64,000 nt of DNA, from NCBI RefSeq assembly GCF_021166585.1, contig NZ_JAJOZE010000001.1, forward strand, positions 142,062 to 206,061, in the 5' to 3' direction. Below are positions 58,968 through 64,000 of this stretch, in pieces. Numbering within the stretch: position 1 is the first letter of the stretch; each line of letters starts with the position of its first letter. The stretch is from Metabacillus kandeliae (GTDB taxonomy: Bacteria > Bacillota > Bacilli > Bacillales > Bacillaceae). The position numbers and the translations under genes were made by a program. The notes below the pieces were generated by a model that did not search any database, was not told where the DNA came from, and worked only from the letters and a program-made list of their open reading frames with translations.

Positions 58968-61900
58968 TTGTCATTCGTTCACCTGCAAGTTCAAAGCGCC
59001 TACAGTCTTTTAAATAGTTCAGCAAGACTGGACCAGCTGGCGGAAAAGGCTGCAGCCAAAGGGTACAAAGCCCTTGCATTAACTGATAAACATGCCATGT
59101 ACGGAACGATCGCCTTTTATAAGCTTTGCAAAAAGCATGGCATCAAGCCGATTATTGGCCTTACTGCCTCTGTTTTCCCGGAAGAAAACGAGGGTGCCTC
59201 TTTTCCGCTTGTTCTGCTTGCTGAAAACAATACAGGCTATAAAAACTTATTGAAAATTTCAAGTGCCTTGCAGACAAAATCCGCTGACGGAATTCCGGAT
59301 AAATGGCTGAAAAGCTACAGCAGCGGCCTGATCGCCATTACTCCAGGCGAGAAGGGATACATTGAAGCACTGCTTGAGGAAGGAAAAACAGAGGAAGCTT
59401 TAAAAGCTGTCCGGCATTATCAGGAGATGTTCGGTGAGGATTCCTTTTTTCTTGCCCTGCAGAAATTTTCAGGAAGATTAGATAAAGCAGAAGGAATCAA
59501 ACAGTTTGCTGAAAAAGCAAACGCTCTTTGCGCTGTGACAAATGATGTGCATTATGTGGAAAAGGCCGATGCCTTTGCTTATAAAACTCTTCTTGCGATA
59601 CAGCATGGCTTAAAGCTTGAAGACAGGGATCCTGTCTTTAGTGAACCTGAAGAGCTCTATTTAAAATCGGTTTCTGAAATGGCTGAGCTTTTTTCAGAAT
59701 ATGATGATGCATTGGAAAACACGCTGAAAATTGCCGGGCGGTGCAATGTTGAAATCGAACTTGGAAAAGCGAGACTGCCGAAATATCCCGCTCCAAATGG
59801 GGAGCCGGCAGGCGAGTATCTGGAGCGCCTATGCCTTGAAGGATTGAAGGCAAAGTATAGGGAGCCTTCAGATGCTTACTACAGCCGTCTGACATATGAG
59901 CTTGATGTGATACAGAAAATGGGGTTCAGCGATTACTTTCTGATCGTGTGGGATTTCATGAAGTTCGCGCATGACAGAGGCATTTTAACAGGACCTGGAA
60001 GGGGATCTGCAGCAGGTTCGCTTGTCGCTTATGTACTTAAAATTACAGACGTGGATCCGATTGAGCACAGGCTGCTTTTTGAGCGTTTTTTGAATCCTGA
60101 GAGAGTCAATATGCCTGATATCGATATCGATTTTCCTGATACAAGGCGGGATGAAATGATCGCTTACGTGCAGAAAAAATACGGAGCCATGCATGTTGCC
60201 CAGATCATCACGTTCGGAACACTTGGGGCAAGGGCAGCATTGAGGGATACAGCAAGGGTTATGGGGATTTCGCCGAAGGAAGCGGACCAGCTTGCCAAAA
60301 AACTTCCGTCAAGGCCGGGGGCCACCCTCGAAACGGCTGTTAAGGAATCGACAGCTCTTCAGAAGGAAATAGAATCCTCTGAAACAATCAGTAAAATATT
60401 TTCAACAGCCCGTGTGATTGAAGGGCTTCCGCGTCATGCCTCAACCCATGCGGCAGGCGTTGTCTTCAGTGACAGCCCGCTCACTGAGACAGTACCCATT
60501 CAGTCAGGCCATCATGACATCTATCTGACGCAGTATTCAATGGACTATCTGGAAGAACTCGGCTTGTTGAAAATGGACTTTCTCGGTTTGAGAAACTTAT
60601 CTCTTATCGAATCTATCAAAAGAGCAGCTGAAAGGGAAACAGGGTCAAAAATAGATTTTCACCGCATCGGCTATCAGGATGAAAAAACCTTTGAACTGCT
60701 TGCTGAAGGAGATACAACAGGTGTATTCCAGCTTGAGTCAGACGGGATGAGAAGCGTCCTCAGGCGCCTTGCACCTTCCAATCTGGAGGATATCATTGCG
60801 GTAAACTCCCTGTACCGCCCGGGTCCAATGGAAAATATCCCTGCCTTTATTGACAGAAAGCATGGAAGAATGCCGATTCATTATCCTCACAATGATTTAA
60901 AGGATATTCTGGAACCAACATACGGGGTTATCGTCTATCAGGAGCAGATCATGGAAATCGCCTCAAGAATGGCCGGCTTTTCACTAGGAGAGGCGGATCT
61001 TTTAAGAAGAGCGATGGGCAAAAAAATTAAAGCAGTGCTTGAGGAAGAAAGGCAGCATTTTCTGGCCGGCAGCATGAAGAAAGGCTATGACAGGGAGACG
61101 GCTAACAGTGTGTATGATTTAATCGCCAAGTTTGCCAACTACGGCTTCAACCGCAGCCATGCCGTAGCCTACAGCATGATTGCGTTTCAGCTTGCCTATC
61201 TGAAAGCAAGCTACCCGCTTATTTTCATGGCCGCTCTTTTAACAAGCGCAGCCGGAAATGATGATAAAATCGCTCAATATATTAAAGAAGCAAGACAGAA
61301 AAAGCTGCCAGTGCTTGCTCCTTCCATCAACAAGAGCGAGGTCCCGTTTAAAGTAGAAAAAGAAGGCATCCGCTTCAGCCTTTCTTCTATTAAAAATGTC
61401 GGCGTCGCAGCAGTGAAAGAAATTTTCAGAGCAAGACAGAAAAAGCCTTTCTCTGATTTGTTTGATTTTTGTGTAAGGGTGTCAGGAAAAATCGTCAACC
61501 GAAAAATCATTGAAGCCTTAATTCTATCGGGTGCAATGGATGAATTCGGAAAAGAGCGGGCAACGCTTCTTGCTTCACTTGATGTGGCGCTCGAGCATGC
61601 TGAGCTGATGACACCTGATGACGGACCGCAGCTTGATCTTGATTTTGAAGAAGAATTTACTCTTAAACCGAAATATATAGAAGTAGAGCCATTTAAAATT
61701 GATGAAAAGCTGCAGTTTGAAAAAGAAGCATTAGGATTTTACTTTTCAAGCCATCCGGTATCGCTCTTTGCCATGCAGCTGCGCCATGAGAATGCAGTAA
61801 AAATTGAACAGGCATACAAAATGGCGGGCCGCAGATTGAAGACAGGCGCATTAATTTCAAAGGTCAGAACCATCCGCACGAAAAAAGGGGAAGCAATGGC

Positions 61901-62312
61901 CTTTATTTCACTGAGTGATGAAACGGGAGATATGGAAGCCGTTATTTTTCCGCAGGCTTTCGCCAAACACAGCACTCTGATCAGGCAAGGAGCACTCCTC
62001 CTTCTTGAGGGAAAAGCCGACCAGCGCGACGGCCGCCTGCAGTTATTAATTGAACATGCTGCACCGCTTGAAGAGCGGGAAGAGCAGGCGCTGTTTCTGA
62101 AAATTGAAGATCAGCTTATTGAAGAAGGGGTATTGGCGAAAGTAAAGGAATTGATCCAGGCTTATAAGGGAAATGTGCCGGTATATGTTCATTATCCATC
62201 TTCCAGGAAAACGGTGCTTCTCTCCAACGAACATTTTGTTTTGCCTACAGAAGAATGCATGGAAAAGCTTGGGGAAATCCTCGGAAAACAAAACGCTGTT
62301 TTAAAGAGCTGA
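58968..62312 (+). CDS. dnaE: DNA polymerase III alpha subunit DnaE
   Basis: Replicative polymerase; in Bacillus it extends RNA primers on the lagging strand and hands over to PolC. 1114 residues: PHP domain (about 1-210, HLQVQSAYSLLNSSARLDQL), palm with GPGRGSAAGSLVAYVL and the catalytic aspartates in PDIDIDFPDTRRDE (about 383-396), fingers, helix-hairpin-helix (RKIIEALILSGAMDEFGKER region), and OB fold (about 965-1050). TTG start with AAAGGGTGGG upstream. Length is the same as the B. subtilis protein. Confidence 0.97.
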   Translation: MSFVHLQVQSAYSLLNSSARLDQLAEKAAAKGYKALALTDKHAMYGTIAFYKLCKKHGIKPIIGLTASVFPEENEGASFPLVLLAENNTGYKNLLKISSALQTKSADGIPDKWLKSYSSGLIAITPGEKGYIEALLEEGKTEEALKAVRHYQEMFGEDSFFLALQKFSGRLDKAEGIKQFAEKANALCAVTNDVHYVEKADAFAYKTLLAIQHGLKLEDRDPVFSEPEELYLKSVSEMAELFSEYDDALENTLKIAGRCNVEIELGKARLPKYPAPNGEPAGEYLERLCLEGLKAKYREPSDAYYSRLTYELDVIQKMGFSDYFLIVWDFMKFAHDRGILTGPGRGSAAGSLVAYVLKITDVDPIEHRLLFERFLNPERVNMPDIDIDFPDTRRDEMIAYVQKKYGAMHVAQIITFGTLGARAALRDTARVMGISPKEADQLAKKLPSRPGATLETAVKESTALQKEIESSETISKIFSTARVIEGLPRHASTHAAGVVFSDSPLTETVPIQSGHHDIYLTQYSMDYLEELGLLKMDFLGLRNLSLIESIKRAAERETGSKIDFHRIGYQDEKTFELLAEGDTTGVFQLESDGMRSVLRRLAPSNLEDIIAVNSLYRPGPMENIPAFIDRKHGRMPIHYPHNDLKDILEPTYGVIVYQEQIMEIASRMAGFSLGEADLLRRAMGKKIKAVLEEERQHFLAGSMKKGYDRETANSVYDLIAKFANYGFNRSHAVAYSMIAFQLAYLKASYPLIFMAALLTSAAGNDDKIAQYIKEARQKKLPVLAPSINKSEVPFKVEKEGIRFSLSSIKNVGVAAVKEIFRARQKKPFSDLFDFCVRVSGKIVNRKIIEALILSGAMDEFGKERATLLASLDVALEHAELMTPDDGPQLDLDFEEEFTLKPKYIEVEPFKIDEKLQFEKEALGFYFSSHPVSLFAMQLRHENAVKIEQAYKMAGRRLKTGALISKVRTIRTKKGEAMAFISLSDETGDMEAVIFPQAFAKHSTLIRQGALLLLEGKADQRDGRLQLLIEHAAPLEEREEQALFLKIEDQLIEEGVLAKVKELIQAYKGNVPVYVHYPSSRKTVLLSNEHFVLPTEECMEKLGEILGKQNAVLKS

Positions 62313-62359
62313 ACAGGGAGAGTCTTTACAAAGAAGAAGATTATGTTTATAGTTTTATA

Positions 62360-62387
62360 TTGACTGAGGTGGTCAGACCACTATTAT
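62360..62387 (+). promoter_or_regulatory. Sigma-A promoter of the malic-enzyme operon
   Basis: TTGACT (62360-62365), 16-nt spacer, TATTAT (62382-62387), 27 nt before the malic-enzyme start codon. Confidence 0.65.
62369..62381. promoter_or_regulatory. FadR-type palindromic operator inside the malic-enzyme promoter
   Basis: GTGGTC-A-GACCAC, a perfect 13-bp palindrome, contains TGGTCAGACCA, the TGGT-N3-ACCA pattern of GntR/FadR-subfamily operators. It fills the spacer between -35 and -10, so binding should block the promoter. A FadR-type gene is encoded in the same operon. Confidence 0.65.
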
Positions 62388-62414
62388 GGCAAACCTTGCG
62401 AGGAGTGAGTTATT

Positions 62415-63653
62415 TTGTCTTTACGCGAAGAAGCATTACATATGCACCGCATTCATAAAGGGAAATTGGAGTCTAAATCAAAGGTTCCTGTCAAAAACGC
62501 CAAAGATCTGAGCCTTGCTTACTCACCTGGAGTAGCTGAGCCGTGTAAGGACATATATGACGACAAGAACAAGGTTTACGATTACACGATGAAGGGAAAT
62601 ATGGTAGCCGTTGTATCAGACGGCACAGCTGTTCTTGGACTCGGCAATATCGGCCCTGAGGCTGCACTTCCAGTTATGGAAGGCAAAGCAGTGCTATTTA
62701 AAAGCTTTGCAGGTGTTGATGCTTTTCCCATTTGCCTGAATACAACAGACGTAGATAAAATTGTGGAAACGGTCAAGCTGCTTGAGCCGACCTTCGGAGG
62801 AGTCAATCTGGAGGACATTGCAGCGCCGAATTGTTTTGTGATAGAAGAACGCCTGAAAAAGGAAACGAACATTCCGATTTTCCATGATGATCAGCATGGC
62901 ACAGCCATTGTAACCGTTGCAGGACTCCTGAATGCCCTGAAGCTTGTGAACAAAAAAATGTCCAATATTAAGATTGTCGCCAATGGAGCCGGAGCGGCTG
63001 GAATCGCTATTATAAAATTATTATACCGCTACGGTGTCAGAGACATCATTATGTGCGACTCTAAAGGGGCCATTTATGAAAATCGGCCGAACGGCATGAA
63101 CAAGGTGAAGGAAGAAGTAGCCAAATATACGAACAGAGATATGCTGAAAGGATCTCTTTCCGATATTATGAAAGGGGCGGATGTCTTCATCGGAGTTTCT
63201 GTTGAAGGCGCCCTTTCTAAAGAAATGGTTGAATCCATGAATCCGGATCCGATCATTTTTGCCATGGCCAATCCTGTGCCTGAAATCATGCCGGATGAGG
63301 CGAAAGCAGCCGGAGCAAAGGTTATCGGAACAGGCCGCTCTGATTTTCCGAATCAGGTCAACAACGTCCTTGCCTTCCCGGGAATTTTTAGGGGTGCACT
63401 GGATGTCCGGGCAACGCATATAAATGAACAGATGAAAATGGCTGCGGTCGAAGCCATTGCAGGGCTGATTCCTGAAAATGAAGTGCGGACCGATTATGTG
63501 ATTCCTGCTCCGTTTGATCCAAGGGTTGCACCGGCCGTTGCAGCAGCTGTAGCAAAAGCTGCGATGGAAACAGGTGTAGCCAGGATAAAAGTGGATCCTG
63601 AAGAAGTTTCCAAAAAAACATACAAGCTGGCAATCATTGACGAGAATGAATAA
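62415..63653 (+). CDS. ytsJ: NAD(P)-dependent malic enzyme (YtsJ-like)
   Basis: Oxidative decarboxylation of malate to pyruvate with NADP (YtsJ is the main NADP-malic enzyme of B. subtilis). 412 residues, the short bacterial form: SLAYSPGVAEPCKDI, DGTAVLGLGNIGPEAALPVMEGKA, FHDDQHGTAIV (metal/substrate loop) and Rossmann IVANGAGAAGIAIIKLLYRYG. TTG start with GAGGAGTGAG upstream. Follows dnaE, but has its own promoter with a palindromic operator. Its end overlaps the next gene by 8 nt. Confidence 0.94.
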   Translation: MSLREEALHMHRIHKGKLESKSKVPVKNAKDLSLAYSPGVAEPCKDIYDDKNKVYDYTMKGNMVAVVSDGTAVLGLGNIGPEAALPVMEGKAVLFKSFAGVDAFPICLNTTDVDKIVETVKLLEPTFGGVNLEDIAAPNCFVIEERLKKETNIPIFHDDQHGTAIVTVAGLLNALKLVNKKMSNIKIVANGAGAAGIAIIKLLYRYGVRDIIMCDSKGAIYENRPNGMNKVKEEVAKYTNRDMLKGSLSDIMKGADVFIGVSVEGALSKEMVESMNPDPIIFAMANPVPEIMPDEAKAAGAKVIGTGRSDFPNQVNNVLAFPGIFRGALDVRATHINEQMKMAAVEAIAGLIPENEVRTDYVIPAPFDPRVAPAVAAAVAKAAMETGVARIKVDPEEVSKKTYKLAIIDENE

Positions 63654-64000
63654 TCCTTCTCTTACTCCTTCGCAGGCTAAGGTTTATGAGGAAAATATCA
63701 GGAGGATCAGGGAAATCATCAAGGAAGATGGACTTGCAGCAGGAGATAAACTTCCCTCGGAAAGGGAACTGGCCGACCGCTTGCAAGTCGGCCGTTCTTC
63801 CGTCAGAGAGGCCCTAAGAGCCCTTGAACTTCTTGGCTTCATTGAAACGAAGCGGGGAGAAGGGACATTTATTAAAGATTTTGCTGAGCATCATCTCATT
63901 AAGCTGCTTGGCACATTTATTTTGGAAGACCCAAAAGCTGAGAGCGACCTGATTGAATTGCATGAAATGATTGAGAAAAATGCGCTTTCCATGGCGATGA
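63646..64000 (+). CDS. GntR/FadR-family transcriptional regulator, 3'-truncated by the window edge
   Basis: 118 complete codons are visible. N-terminal GntR winged helix (about residues 10-75): AAGDKLPSERELADRLQVGRSS, then REALRALELLGFIETKRGEGTFI, the textbook GntR pattern. The following FCD-like helices begin at IKLLGTFILEDP...LHEMIEKNALSMAM. It starts inside the last codons of the malic-enzyme gene, so the two are coupled. In related bacilli a GntR gene here precedes accDA. It is the natural candidate to bind the TGGT-N3-ACCA palindrome in the operon promoter; effector unknown. Confidence 0.85.
   Translation, partial: MNNPSLTPSQAKVYEENIRRIREIIKEDGLAAGDKLPSERELADRLQVGRSSVREALRALELLGFIETKRGEGTFIKDFAEHHLIKLLGTFILEDPKAESDLIELHEMIEKNALSMAM

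Overview
The window is a chromosomal segment of an endospore-forming member of the Bacillaceae (Bacillus or a close relative such as Metabacillus; species not determined). The evidence is gene order that largely follows the Bacillus subtilis ccpA-acuCBA-acsA ... tyrS-rpsD ... ezrA ... argGH ... dnaE-ytsJ region, an alpha/beta-type SASP gene with a sigma-G-type promoter, YtrH/YtrI, GerW-family YtfJ, RefZ, strong AGGAGG ribosome-binding sites and a T-box leader before tyrS. It is mostly conserved core genome. No tRNA, rRNA, CRISPR array, complete insertion sequence or prophage was seen.

Layout. 1-5.3 kb: end of ccpA, acuABC and the divergent acsA (acetate activation and its acetylation control), with a cre-like site between them. 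5.4-9.2 kb: fructose operon fruR-fruK-fruA behind phased operator-like repeats. 9.2-13.5 kb: repeat block, YihY/BrkB protein, a 31-residue YjcZ-like peptide and a class A penicillin-binding protein. 13.5-16.4 kb: T-box and tyrS, then rpsD with its leader. 16.5-26.8 kb: dgcP, ytsP, refZ, hisJ, ezrA, brnQ, nifZ-thiI, SASP. 26.9-30.2 kb: ytcI and ytcJ. 30.2-32.1 kb: a small accessory patch with a stalked Ltp-domain protein, a possible tiny basic ORF and a lipoprotein. 32.1-37.9 kb: nadK, sppA-sppI, ytfIJ, tpx, ytxK. 38-43.9 kb: a 5-oxoproline operon (pxpBCA, ycsG, ycsI) and ppaC placed between ytxK and ackA. 44-49.9 kb: ackA, EcsC-family gene, moaB, argGH. 50-54.7 kb: NCS1 permease, ytkK, ald, a MITE-like repeat, ytkL. 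54.8-64 kb: ytoI, ytpI, nrnA, ytrH-ytrI, dnaE, NAD(P)-malic enzyme and the start of a FadR-type regulator.

The unifying theme is acetate and overflow metabolism under CcpA: acsA, acuABC and ackA each have a cre-like site, and the ackA site sits at the spacing expected for activation. The most interesting non-textbook items are a perfect GTGGTC-A-GACCAC palindrome filling the spacer of the malic-enzyme promoter next to a FadR-family gene, an inverted repeat over the -35 box of ytoI, the 183-bp element with near-perfect terminal inverted repeats and 8-bp flanking duplications, the stalked Ltp-domain protein (a domain known from phage superinfection exclusion), and a branched RNA structure with a terminator downstream of ytxK. 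No convincing new multi-gene system was found.
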